Shown here one piece after another: positions 49,459 through 57,041 of a stretch of 64,000 bases of DNA. Made by a program: the position numbers and the translations under genes. The notes under the pieces were generated by a model. The model was not told where the DNA came from, ran no database searches, and saw only the letters and a program-made list of their open reading frames with translations. The stretch covers positions 3,392,501-3,456,500 of the forward strand of contig NZ_CP092480.1 of NCBI RefSeq assembly GCF_022429645.1, given 5' to 3'. Source of the DNA: Lutibacter sp. A80 (GTDB lineage: Bacteria; Bacteroidota; Bacteroidia; Flavobacteriales; Flavobacteriaceae). The number at the start of each line of letters is the position of its first letter. Position 1 is the first letter of the stretch.

Positions 49459-51612
49459 TTAATTTTTTGAAACTGGAAAACCTCTATCTCTCATTAATGC
49501 ATCTATTTTAGCATCTCTACCTCTAAATAGTCTGTAAGCATCTGCTGGGTCCATAGAGTTTCTAGGGGCAAATAAGTATTTTACCATTTTTTCGGCTAAT
49601 TCTTTATCGTAAAATCCATTTGGAGCTTCTGCAAATGCTTCTGCTGCATCAGCTGTTAAAACATCAGCCCACATATATCCGTAATAAGCTGTTGCATAAC
49701 CTTCACCTGAAAAAACATGTCCAAAATGTGGTGTTCTATGGCGCATAACTAATTCTTTAGGCATATCCATAGCTTCTAAAGTTTCTTTTTCAAAAGCATC
49801 AATATCTATATTTGTTGGATCTGCTAAATGAAGTTTCATATCCATTATAGCCGAAGCTAAATATTCTGTGGTTGCAAATCCTTGATTAAATGTAGCGGCT
49901 TTTTTAATTTTTTGAACTAAATTTTGAGGAATTGCTTCGCCAGTTTTATGATGCACTAAAAACTGATTGATTACTTTATCTGTAGATAACCAACGTTCTA
50001 GAACTTGCGATTGGAATTCGGTATAATCTCTAACTCCACCATTTAAAGTTGGGTATTTTACATTTGAAGAAAAGAAATGCAATGCATGTCCAAATTCGTG
50101 TAAAAATGTAGTTGCATCATCCCAAGAGACCAATAAAGCTTCACCTGCAGCAGGTTTAACAAAGTTAGAGTTATTAGAAGCTAATACCGTTTTTTCGCCA
50201 TTAAAAGTAGTATGACTTCTGTAGGTTGTTGCCCAAGCTCCAGAACGTTTTCCAGGTCTTGCAAATGGGTCTAAATACCATAAGCCAATATGTTTTCCGG
50301 TAGTTTTATCTGTTACTTCCCAAACTTTTACATCTTCATGAAATACAGGAACGCTTCCTTCAGGAACAGGTGTAAAATTATAATTAAATAATTCGCTTGC
50401 TACAAAAAATAACGCTTCAGTTAATTTATCTAACTGTAAGTATTGCTTTACTTCGTCTGAATCTAAATTGTATTTTTGTTGACGCACTTTTTCTGCATAG
50501 AAACGGTAATCCCAAGGTTCTATAGTAATATTATCTCCATTTGCATTTGCAACTGCTTGCATATCTGCAACTTCTTCTTTAACTCTTGCAATGGCTGCTG
50601 GCCAAACTGCATTCATTAAATTCATAGCATTTTCAGGCGTTTTTGCCATTCTGTTTTGTAAACGCCAATCTCCAAAATTATCGTAACCTAATAATCCAAC
50701 ACGTTCTTTTCTAAGTTTTAGAATTTTAGCAACATTTTCATTATTATCAAATTCATCGGCATTATCACCTCTTGAGTAGTAGTTGTTCCAAACTTGTTTG
50801 CGCAATTGTCTTTCGGTTGAATAGGTTAAGAACGGATCCATGTAGGAGCGTGTATTTGGAACTGCATATTTTCCTTCTTGACCTTTGTCTGAGGCAATTT
50901 TAGCCATAGATTTTATCATCCCTTCAGATAAGCCACCTAATTGATCTTTAGTTAAATAAACTACGTAATTTTCTTCATCGGCTAAAATGTTATTAGAGAA
51001 ATTAGTATATAATGAAGAAAGTTCTTTATTAATAGCAGCGTAACGTGCTTTTTTTTCAGCGTCTAATTCTGCGCCGTCCATTGCAAAACCTTCATAAATA
51101 AGTTGAATAACGCGTTGTTGGTCGGCTTCTAATGGAGTTTTTAAGGAGTTGTTATAAACGGTTTTAATACGTTTAAATAGTTCAGAATTTTGTGAGATTT
51201 TAGAATTGAATTCAGACATAATTGGAGCCATTTCACTTTGAATAGCTCTAAACTCTGGAGATGAAATATTTGAACTCCAAATTCCATAATATTTAAATAC
51301 TCTGTCTAAGGCTTCTCCTGATTTTTCTAGAGGTACAATTGTGTTTTCGAATGTAGGAGCATCTGTATTTGCTGTAATTTCATCAATTTCTTGAAGTTTT
51401 AACTCCATACCTTTTTCAATTGCAGGTTTAATATCTGCAAGGTTCATTTTATCAAAAGCAGGTACACCTCCGTACGGTCCTGCCCATTCTTGTAATAATA
51501 TATTAGTGTCTGTCATTTTTATTTTTGTATCCTTGTTGTTTATGCAACTTATTAGTACTACTGTTGTGCAAATACATAAAATGGTAGTAAATAGCGTTGT
51601 TTTTTTAATCAT
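49459..51612 (-). CDS. M3 family metallopeptidase (peptidyl-dipeptidase Dcp-like) lipoprotein
   Basis: A 717-residue zinc peptidase that removes C-terminal dipeptides or cuts short peptides. The lipoprotein signal ends in VLISC. The zinc motif is TFLHEFGHALHFFSS with the third ligand in the following helix (YTEFQSQVLERWL). Family blocks include EWAGPYGGVPAFDKMNLADI-type N-terminus, the RKQVWNNYYSRGD block, GLWYLDPFARPGKRSGAW, and GYATAYYGYMWADVLTADA near the C-terminus. Length agrees with Dcp. As a lipoprotein it should act in the periplasm or at the surface. Confidence 0.92.
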   Translation of the reverse strand: MIKKTTLFTTILCICTTVVLISCINNKDTKIKMTDTNILLQEWAGPYGGVPAFDKMNLADIKPAIEKGMELKLQEIDEITANTDAPTFENTIVPLEKSGEALDRVFKYYGIWSSNISSPEFRAIQSEMAPIMSEFNSKISQNSELFKRIKTVYNNSLKTPLEADQQRVIQLIYEGFAMDGAELDAEKKARYAAINKELSSLYTNFSNNILADEENYVVYLTKDQLGGLSEGMIKSMAKIASDKGQEGKYAVPNTRSYMDPFLTYSTERQLRKQVWNNYYSRGDNADEFDNNENVAKILKLRKERVGLLGYDNFGDWRLQNRMAKTPENAMNLMNAVWPAAIARVKEEVADMQAVANANGDNITIEPWDYRFYAEKVRQQKYNLDSDEVKQYLQLDKLTEALFFVASELFNYNFTPVPEGSVPVFHEDVKVWEVTDKTTGKHIGLWYLDPFARPGKRSGAWATTYRSHTTFNGEKTVLASNNSNFVKPAAGEALLVSWDDATTFLHEFGHALHFFSSNVKYPTLNGGVRDYTEFQSQVLERWLSTDKVINQFLVHHKTGEAIPQNLVQKIKKAATFNQGFATTEYLASAIMDMKLHLADPTNIDIDAFEKETLEAMDMPKELVMRHRTPHFGHVFSGEGYATAYYGYMWADVLTADAAEAFAEAPNGFYDKELAEKMVKYLFAPRNSMDPADAYRLFRGRDAKIDALMRDRGFPVSKN

Positions 51613-51776
51613 AATTGTTAATTGTTTATTAGATTGATTGAATTATTTCAAATTTAACTATTTAACAATAAATAATGTTTGTGAAGCTTTGTTTTAGGGT
51701 ATTTATTTTAGTTAATATAATGTTAAATTTCAATAATTTTTTAGAACAACTTTAAGTTTAGATATTGTTCAAAAAA

Positions 51777-51807
51777 AAACTGTCTAAAATAATAATTAGA
51801 CAGTTTT
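51777..51807 (-). terminator. Terminator of metK
   Basis: AAAACTGTCTAA and TTAGACAGTTTT form a perfect 12-bp stem. Read on the minus strand it is followed by a run of T (plus-strand A-run from 51771). Confidence 0.9.
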
Positions 51808-51836
51808 ATATAAAATGTATGAAATTTAGCTTGTAG

Positions 51837-53093
51837 TTAAATATTAAAAGCTTCTTTAATTTTAGCTACATAATCTAATTTTTCCCAAGTGAATAATTCA
51901 ACATCTAAAGAAACTTCAGAGCCATCAACATTTGTAAATGTTTTATTTACAATACGGTTTTCTCTTCCCATATGTCCGTAAGCAGCTGTTTCTAAATACA
52001 TTGGTTGGCGTAATTTTAAACGTTTTTCAATTGCTGCAGGTCTCATATCAAAAAGTGTGGATACGATTTCAGCAATTTCTCCATCGGCTTTATCAATATT
52101 TGAAGTTCCGTAAGTGTTTACGTAAATTCCCATAGGTTCTGCAACACCAATAGCATAAGAAACCTGAATTAAAATCTCATCTGCAACACCTGCTGCAACT
52201 AGGTTTTTAGCAATATGGCGTGTTGCATATGCGGCACTTCTATCTACTTTACTTGGATCTTTTCCTGAGAAAGCACCACCACCGTGAGCTCCTTTTCCAC
52301 CGTAAGTATCTACAATAATTTTTCGTCCTGTTAAACCGGTATCACCGTGTGGTCCACCAATTACAAATTTTCCTGTAGGATTAACATGGTACACAATACT
52401 GTCATTAAATAATGCTTGGATTGATGCTGGTAATTTTGCAATTACTCTTGGTATTAAAATATTGATAACATCTGCCTTAATTTTGGCTAACATTTCAGTG
52501 TCGTCTTCTAAAAATTGATCGTGTTGTGTTGAAACTACAATATCTTTAATTCTAAAAGGTACATTATCATCGGTATATTCAATAGTAACCTGGCTTTTAG
52601 AGTCTGGACGTAAATACGTAATTTCGTTATTTTCTCTTCTTAAAGCGGCTAATTCGTGTAAAATTCTGTGACTCAAATCTAAAGCCAATGGCATTAAATT
52701 TTCAGTTTCGTTGGTTGCGTAACCAAACATCATACCTTGGTCACCAGCTCCTTGTTCTTCTTTTGTAGCTCTATCAACACCTTGATTAATATCTTGAGAC
52801 TGTTCGTGGATTGCAGATAAAACTCCACAAGAATTTCCATCAAACATATATTCTCCTTTGGTGTATCCAATGTTATTAATAACATCTCTTGCTATTTTTT
52901 GAACATCTAAATACGTATTAGATTTTACTTCTCCAGCTAATACAACCTGACCTGTAGTTACTAATGTTTCACAAGCAACTTTTGAATTTGAATCAAAAGC
53001 TAAAAAGTTATCGACTAATGCATCTGAAATTTGATCTGAGACTTTGTCTGGATGACCTTCGGATACAGATTCTGATGTGAATAAATATGACAT
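51837..53093 (-). CDS. metK: S-adenosylmethionine synthase
   Basis: Makes S-adenosylmethionine from methionine and ATP; cytosolic tetramer. The 418 residues hold [20 protein letters not shown] at the N-terminus, the methionine-loop [21 protein letters not shown]-type strand region, and the P-loop-like [19 protein letters not shown]. Length is at the upper end of the family. It is single, with a SAM-II-like riboswitch in its leader and a strong terminator after it, so its own product probably feeds back on its expression. Confidence 0.97.
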   Translation of the reverse strand: MSYLFTSESVSEGHPDKVSDQISDALVDNFLAFDSNSKVACETLVTTGQVVLAGEVKSNTYLDVQKIARDVINNIGYTKGEYMFDGNSCGVLSAIHEQSQDINQGVDRATKEEQGAGDQGMMFGYATNETENLMPLALDLSHRILHELAALRRENNEITYLRPDSKSQVTIEYTDDNVPFRIKDIVVSTQHDQFLEDDTEMLAKIKADVINILIPRVIAKLPASIQALFNDSIVYHVNPTGKFVIGGPHGDTGLTGRKIIVDTYGGKGAHGGGAFSGKDPSKVDRSAAYATRHIAKNLVAAGVADEILIQVSYAIGVAEPMGIYVNTYGTSNIDKADGEIAEIVSTLFDMRPAAIEKRLKLRQPMYLETAAYGHMGRENRIVNKTFTNVDGSEVSLDVELFTWEKLDYVAKIKEAFNI

Positions 53094-53161
53094 AATTATT
53101 TAATTTTAATTTGTTTGAAGAGAGGTTTGTTAATTGCGTTGGTCGCTAAAAGGAGTAAAAA

Positions 53162-53218
53162 AAATTACTGCTTTAGCATTTTTTAATGAGGTTGCAATCA
53201 GTTCAAATTTTTCCTCCA
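53162..53218 (-). promoter_or_regulatory. SAM-II-like riboswitch in the metK leader
   Basis: Read on the minus strand the leader has GGAGG, then AACTGATTGCAACCTC, an A-rich link and ATGCTAAAGCAGT. GAGG pairs with CCTC (P1), and ACTG in the loop pairs with CAGT at the 3' end, giving the H-type pseudoknot of SAM-II RNAs; TTGCAA and GCTAAAG are hallmark positions. A run of eight T follows immediately, then about 68 nt to the metK start. The call is by eye. Confidence 0.75.
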
Positions 53219-53231
53219 AATATTTCGTTTG

Positions 53232-53239
53232 CAAATTTA
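53232..53239 (-). promoter_or_regulatory. Probable -7 box of metK
   Basis: On the minus strand the site reads TAAATTTG (TAnnTTTG), placed so that transcription would begin just before the SAM-II-like pseudoknot. No exact TTG is present at -33. Confidence 0.45.
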
Positions 53240-53348
53240 TGAAAATTTAAAAACTAAAAGCTAAATAACTGTTAAATAATTTCTAAATATATATTCTGTA
53301 ATGATTTTAAGTTTTTTGCGACTTTTATTTTACTAAACTTAATTAAAA

Positions 53349-53789
53349 ATGAAAAAAATTGTTGTATTAATGCTTTTTGTAATAACATTTAGCAATTGTT
53401 CAGAAAATAACGATGAAATGGATGTTATTGAAGTGCGTATAGAAAATGAAGAAAACAATCTAAATGAAGAAAATACTACAAATGAACCCACTTTAATAAT
53501 GGGTGATTTTATTGATGGGGCACATCCAACTTCCGGAAAAGCATCTGTAAATTCAGAAAAATCAGTTTTATCATTTTCAAATTTTAAAACAGATAGTGGG
53601 CCTAAATTATTAGTTTATTTAACAACTGATGTTAATGCTAGTGAATATATAGATTTAGGGGATTTAAAAGGAATTTCAGGAGATTTTACGTATAATATTC
53701 CTAAGAATACAGATATTTCAAAATATAATATAGTGAATATTTGGTGTGTAGATTTTTCTGTTAGTTTTGGAACAGCAGTTTTAAAATAA
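53349..53789 (+). CDS. DM13-domain lipoprotein
   Basis: A 146-residue lipoprotein (lipobox FSNC). An Asn/Glu-rich spacer is followed by a DM13 domain from about residue 50: MGDFIDGAHPTSGKASV, LSFSNFKTDSGPKLLVYL, the IDLGDLKGISGDFTYNIP block and YNIVNIWCVDFSVSFGTAVL. The conserved cysteine in IWC has been proposed in this family to take part in redox chemistry. Role here unknown. The methionine leader promoter lies only a few bases after its stop, so it is likely a separate unit. Confidence 0.85.
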   Translation: MKKIVVLMLFVITFSNCSENNDEMDVIEVRIENEENNLNEENTTNEPTLIMGDFIDGAHPTSGKASVNSEKSVLSFSNFKTDSGPKLLVYLTTDVNASEYIDLGDLKGISGDFTYNIPKNTDISKYNIVNIWCVDFSVSFGTAVLK

Positions 53790-53801
53790 TTACAATTTTT
53801 A

Positions 53802-53831
53802 TTGGATATTAGAAAAATGTGATTACATTTG
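53802..53831 (+). promoter_or_regulatory. Promoter of the tandem methionine leader and metY
   Basis: TTG at 53802-53804, 19 nt, then TACATTTG at 53824-53831 is a near-ideal flavobacterial promoter. Transcription would begin about 53838, some 14 nt before the first leader frame. No further promoter is visible between here and metY. Confidence 0.7.
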
Positions 53832-53851
53832 TCGAACCAAAACAAAAGAAA

Positions 53852-53920
53852 ATGACAATTAAGTTTAACATAATGCGTAATATGATGTGTAGAATATACA
53901 CAGAGGGTGTTATTGTTTAA
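53852..53920 (+). CDS. Met/Cys-rich leader peptide 1 (22 residues)
   Basis: A short frame reads MTIKFNIMRNMMCRIYTEG then VIV and stop. Methionine is at positions 1, 8, 11 and 12, with Cys13 directly after the Met-Met pair. The bases CAGAGG at 53901-53906, within the Thr-Glu-Gly codons, can pair with CCTCTG at 53948-53953, the 5' arm of the following terminator. A ribosome halted at the Met pair would leave CAGAGG free (antitermination); one that reaches the stop codon would cover it (termination). Proposed role: sensing charged Met-tRNA. Confidence 0.7.
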   Translation: MTIKFNIMRNMMCRIYTEGVIV

Positions 53921-53946
53921 AATTTAATAAAATATAAATAATACGG

Positions 53947-53979
53947 ACCTCTGATGAAAATCAGAGGTTTTTTATTTTT
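53947..53979 (+). terminator. Attenuator terminator 1
   Basis: ACCTCTGAT and ATCAGAGGT form a perfect 9-bp stem closed by a GAAA tetraloop and followed by TTTTTATTTTT. It begins 26 nt after the stop of leader 1, and its 5' arm is complementary to a segment inside leader 1. Confidence 0.9.
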
Positions 53980-53993
53980 AAAACAACTATAAA

Positions 53994-54086
53994 ATGAGAA
54001 TTAATTTCCAAAATAATATGTCAAACCAATTTAGAATGTGTATGCAAATAATGCGTAGCACAATGAACTGGTATTGCCTAAAATAA
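53994..54086 (+). CDS. Met/Cys-rich leader peptide 2 (30 residues)
   Basis: The frame has Met at positions 1, 9, 15, 17, 20 and 24 and Cys at 16 and 28, with the core RMCMQIMRSTMNWYC. That is six methionines in thirty residues. The segment GGTATTGCC at 54070-54078, within the Trp-Tyr-Cys codons, is complementary (nine pairs, one G.U) to GGTAATACC at 54124-54132 in the top of the next terminator stem and its loop. Geometry copies leader 1: Met codons, then antiterminator segment, stop, terminator. No promoter separates the two leaders. Confidence 0.7.
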   Translation: MRINFQNNMSNQFRMCMQIMRSTMNWYCLK

Positions 54087-54112
54087 ATGGAAAATAAAAA
54101 TCTAATTAGATA

Positions 54113-54155
54113 AAAGTCCCTTTGGTAATACCTAAAACCAAAGGGACTTTTTTTG
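54113..54155 (+). terminator. Attenuator terminator 2, before metY
   Basis: AAAGTCCCTTTGGT and ACCAAAGGGACTTT are exact 14-bp arms with a 10-nt loop, followed by a T-run. It lies 27 nt after the stop of leader 2 and 37 nt before the metY start, so metY can only be transcribed by read-through of both attenuators. Confidence 0.93.
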
Positions 54156-54191
54156 TTAAAAAATAAAACTAAAAAAATAAAATTATAGATT

Positions 54192-55472
54192 ATGAGTACT
54201 CAAAAAATTTCAACACAAGCTTTACACGCAGGACACGATACAACAAAAAATGGAGGTACAAGAGCAGTTCCTATTTATCAATCAACTTCGTATGTTTTTA
54301 ATAATACAGAACATGCTGCAAATTTATTTTCCTTAAAAGAGTTAGGCTTTATTTATGCTAGGTTAAATAATCCAACAAATGATATTTTACAACAACGTTT
54401 AGCTGCTGTAGAAGGAGGAATTGGAGCAGTTGTATTTGCCTCTGGAACTTCAGCAATTTCAACAGGGTTGTTAACATTATTAAAATCTGGAGATCATATT
54501 GTAGCATCAAGTAGTTTATATGGGGGTACATACACACTTTTAAATGTTACTTTGCCAAGATTAGGAATTACAACAACCTTTGTAGATGCATCAAACCCAG
54601 ATAGTTTTAAAGATGCAGTACAAGAAAATACAAGAGCATTTTTTGTTGAATCTTTAGGAAATCCAAAATTAGATGTATTGGATTTAGAAGCTATTGCAGC
54701 GCATTCAAAAGAAGCGGGTGTACCATTTATAGTAGACAATACAGTTGCAACTCCAGCCTTGTTAAATCCAATTAAGCATGGAGCAAATTTGGTAATACAT
54801 TCATTAACAAAATATATTGGTGGACAAGGAAATTCTTTAGGAGGAGCTATTATTGATGCTGGAACTTTTGATTGGACCAATGGAAAATTCCCTGAATTTA
54901 CGGAACCATCTGCAGGTTATCATGGGTTAGTATATAGTGAAGCTTTAGGTGCTGCAGCATTTACTTTTAAATTAATTTTAGAAGGTTTACGTGATTTTGG
55001 TGGAGCTTTAAGTCCGTTTAATGCATTTCAAATTATACAAGGGTTGGAAACTTTACCTGTTCGTATTAAACAACACAGTGCAAATGCATTAGAATTAGCA
55101 AAATGGTTAGAAAGTAGAGAAGAAGTAGCTTGGGTAAATTATCCAGGTTTAGAAAGTAATAAGTACAATGCATTGGCTAAAAAATATTTGCCAAAAGGAC
55201 AAAGTGGATTGGTTACTTTTGGTGTAAAAGGAGGTTTTGAAGCTGCTAAAAAAGTAACAGATGCAACTGAAATATTTTCACTACTTGCAAATATTGGAGA
55301 TACAAAATCATTAATTATACACCCAGCAAGTACAACACACCAACAATTAACTGTTGAACAACAAGCAAGTGCAGGTGTTGCTCAAGATTTAATTAGATTA
55401 TCTGTAGGTCTTGAAGATATTGAAGATTTAAAAGGAGATTTAGAACAAGCTTTCAAAAAAATAGTAGATTAA
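54192..55472 (+). CDS. metY: O-acetylhomoserine aminocarboxypropyltransferase (sulfhydrylase)
   Basis: PLP enzyme that turns O-acetylhomoserine and sulfide into homocysteine. The 426 residues agree with the MetY branch of the Cys/Met metabolism family, including STQKISTQALHAGHDTTKNG-type N-terminus. TSYVFNNTEHAANLFSLKELG carries the MetY insertion. IYARLNNPTND, FASGTSAISTGLLTLL and the PLP lysine in IHSLTKYIGGQGNSLGG are also seen. It lies downstream of two tandem Met-rich leaders and is therefore expected to rise when methionine is scarce. metX, making its substrate, is next. Confidence 0.93.
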   Translation: MSTQKISTQALHAGHDTTKNGGTRAVPIYQSTSYVFNNTEHAANLFSLKELGFIYARLNNPTNDILQQRLAAVEGGIGAVVFASGTSAISTGLLTLLKSGDHIVASSSLYGGTYTLLNVTLPRLGITTTFVDASNPDSFKDAVQENTRAFFVESLGNPKLDVLDLEAIAAHSKEAGVPFIVDNTVATPALLNPIKHGANLVIHSLTKYIGGQGNSLGGAIIDAGTFDWTNGKFPEFTEPSAGYHGLVYSEALGAAAFTFKLILEGLRDFGGALSPFNAFQIIQGLETLPVRIKQHSANALELAKWLESREEVAWVNYPGLESNKYNALAKKYLPKGQSGLVTFGVKGGFEAAKKVTDATEIFSLLANIGDTKSLIIHPASTTHQQLTVEQQASAGVAQDLIRLSVGLEDIEDLKGDLEQAFKKIVD

Positions 55473-55535
55473 ATTTTGTTTGAGAAAAAATTATTGCGTT
55501 AATTTGTTGCTTAGTTCATAAGCATATTGACTATT

Positions 55536-55633
55536 GTTATCAAGAAAGGCAGAGGGAATAGACCCTGTGAAGCCTTAGCAACCCTTTAACTTATAAAGAA
55601 GGTGCTAAATTCTACCCACTTTGGATAGATAAC
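55536..55633 (+). promoter_or_regulatory. SAM-I riboswitch (S-box) before metX
   Basis: The hallmark segments are present in order: TTATCAAGAAAGGCAGAGGGA, then GACCCTGTGAAGCC, TAGCAACCC and AAGGTGCTAAATTCTACCC. The closing stem P1 is GTTATC at 55536-55541 with GATAAC at 55628-55633. Binding of SAM should reduce expression of metX and the fused aspartokinase-homoserine dehydrogenase. Confidence 0.93.
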
Positions 55634-55640
55634 TAAACCT

Positions 55641-55688
55641 AATTGTTTTCAAAATAATTAGCTGCAAATTCACATAACAATTTTTTTT
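55641..55688 (+). terminator. Possible terminator of the SAM-I expression platform
   Basis: AATTGTT at 55641-55647 pairs with AACAATT at 55676-55682, followed by TTTTTT. The stem is only 7 bp with a long A-rich loop, so the call is tentative, but position and T-run fit. Confidence 0.4.
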
Positions 55689-55715
55689 AAGCAAACTAAA
55701 AGTTTGAAATATATC

Positions 55716-55775
55716 ATTAAGGATAATAAAACATTGGTGTTTTAGAATTTTAAAATCTGTTTTATTATTCTTAAT
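55716..55775 (+). repeat. Long 18-bp hairpin just before metX
   Basis: ATTAAGGATAATAAAACA pairs with TGTTTTATTATTCTTAAT with one G.U pair across a 24-nt loop that itself can pair (TTTTA/TAAAA). No T-run follows. It may protect the mRNA 5' end or form part of the riboswitch switch. Confidence 0.6.
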
Positions 55776-55807
55776 ATGATTAAATATAGTTTAATAAGTA
55801 ATAATTA

Positions 55808-57010
55808 ATGAAGCAATTGCAACATATAACTCTTTCTAATTTTATTTCTGAAAAAGGTTTCAGAAGTGAGCAACTTCAACTTTCTTATGAGGTTTTTGGT
55901 AAAGAATTGTATTCTGCTCCTATTATTTTGGTAAACCACGCTTTAACAGGTAATTCTAATGTAGCTGGAAAAGATGGTTGGTGGACAGATTTAGTTGGAG
56001 AAAATAAGGTTATAGATACCAATCAATACACAATTTTATCGTTTAATATTCCTGGAAATGGTTATGATGGATTTGTAATTGAGAATTATAAAGATTTTGT
56101 TGCACGAGATATAGCAAATATATTTTTATTAGGTCTTGAAAAATTAAAAATAAAAGAGCTTTATGCGTTGATAGGAGGTTCTTTAGGAGGTGGAATCGCT
56201 TGGGAAATGGCAGTATTAAATCCAAAAATTACAGAACATTTAATTTTAATTGCTACCGATTGGAAAGCTACCGATTGGCTAATAGCTAACTGTCAAATTC
56301 AAGAACAATTTCTTGTAAATTCTAACAATCCAGTACATGATGCTCGTATGCATGCAATGCTGTGTTATAGAACTCCTGAATCTTTTAAAGAGCGTTTTCA
56401 ACGTTCTAAAAACGAAGAATTATCGATTTTTAATGTAGAGAGTTGGCTATTGCATCATGGTAAAAAATTGCAAGAACGTTTTCAATTATCTGCCTACAGG
56501 TTAATGAATCAGTTGCTTAAAACTATTGATGTTACTAAAGGACGAGATGTCCATGTTTTAGATACAATTAAAGCAAATATTCATATTATTGGTGTGGATT
56601 CAGATTTGTTTTTTACAGCAGAAGAGAATAAAGAAACACACAAACAATTAGCATTAATAAAGCCAAATGTTACTTATAACGAAATTAATTCGGTACATGG
56701 TCACGATGCTTTTTTAATAGAATACAAACAATTAGGAAAAATTATAGAACCAATTTTTAACAAAAGTTCTAAACATAATAAGATGAAAGTAGTAAAATTT
56801 GGAGGAAAATCATTAGCAAATGGATTAGGTTTAGAAAGTACCTTGGCCATTATTAAAAATAAAATTGAAAATAAAGACAATATTACAGTAGTAGTTTCTG
56901 CACGTGGTAAAACCACAGATCATTTAGAGTCTATTTTAGAAAAAGCTAAAAATAGTTTGTCTTATATTGAAGAGTTTGAAGAGCTAAAAAAAATACCAGT
57001 TAGATGCTGA
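55808..57010 (+). CDS. metX: Homoserine O-acetyltransferase fused to a cut-off aspartokinase start
   Basis: Residues 1-325 are an alpha/beta hydrolase of the MetX type: VNHALTGNSNVAGKDGWWTD, nucleophile Ser125 in GGSLGGG, the Asp in GVDSDLFFT and His in SVHGHDAFL. No stop follows; the frame runs straight into MKVVKFGGKSLANG at residue 326, the start of aspartokinase, and stops after 75 more residues at IPVRC. The break comes just after a run of eight A. Removing one A makes the frame continue YQLDADNTVDLSAEF into the next gene. So the intact product is either a MetX-aspartokinase-homoserine dehydrogenase fusion or MetX plus ThrA. SAM-I riboswitch upstream. Confidence 0.85.
   Translation: MKQLQHITLSNFISEKGFRSEQLQLSYEVFGKELYSAPIILVNHALTGNSNVAGKDGWWTDLVGENKVIDTNQYTILSFNIPGNGYDGFVIENYKDFVARDIANIFLLGLEKLKIKELYALIGGSLGGGIAWEMAVLNPKITEHLILIATDWKATDWLIANCQIQEQFLVNSNNPVHDARMHAMLCYRTPESFKERFQRSKNEELSIFNVESWLLHHGKKLQERFQLSAYRLMNQLLKTIDVTKGRDVHVLDTIKANIHIIGVDSDLFFTAEENKETHKQLALIKPNVTYNEINSVHGHDAFLIEYKQLGKIIEPIFNKSSKHNKMKVVKFGGKSLANGLGLESTLAIIKNKIENKDNITVVVSARGKTTDHLESILEKAKNSLSYIEEFEELKKIPVRC
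56986..56993 (+). other. A8 tract causing a frameshift in aspartokinase
   Basis: The run follows GAGCT. With seven A the aspartokinase frame would be continuous; with eight it ends ten bases later at TGA. Sequencing error, a true mutation, or transcriptional/translational slippage at the homopolymer are all possible. Confidence 0.85.
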
Positions 57011-57041
57011 TAATACGGTAGATTTATCTGCTGAATTTCAG

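Noticed and set aside
54021-54033. ACCAA in leader 2 as the antiterminator for terminator 2
   Set aside because: It lies upstream of the main Met codons and would be covered by a stalled ribosome, so it does not fit attenuation; the segment at 54070-54078 does.
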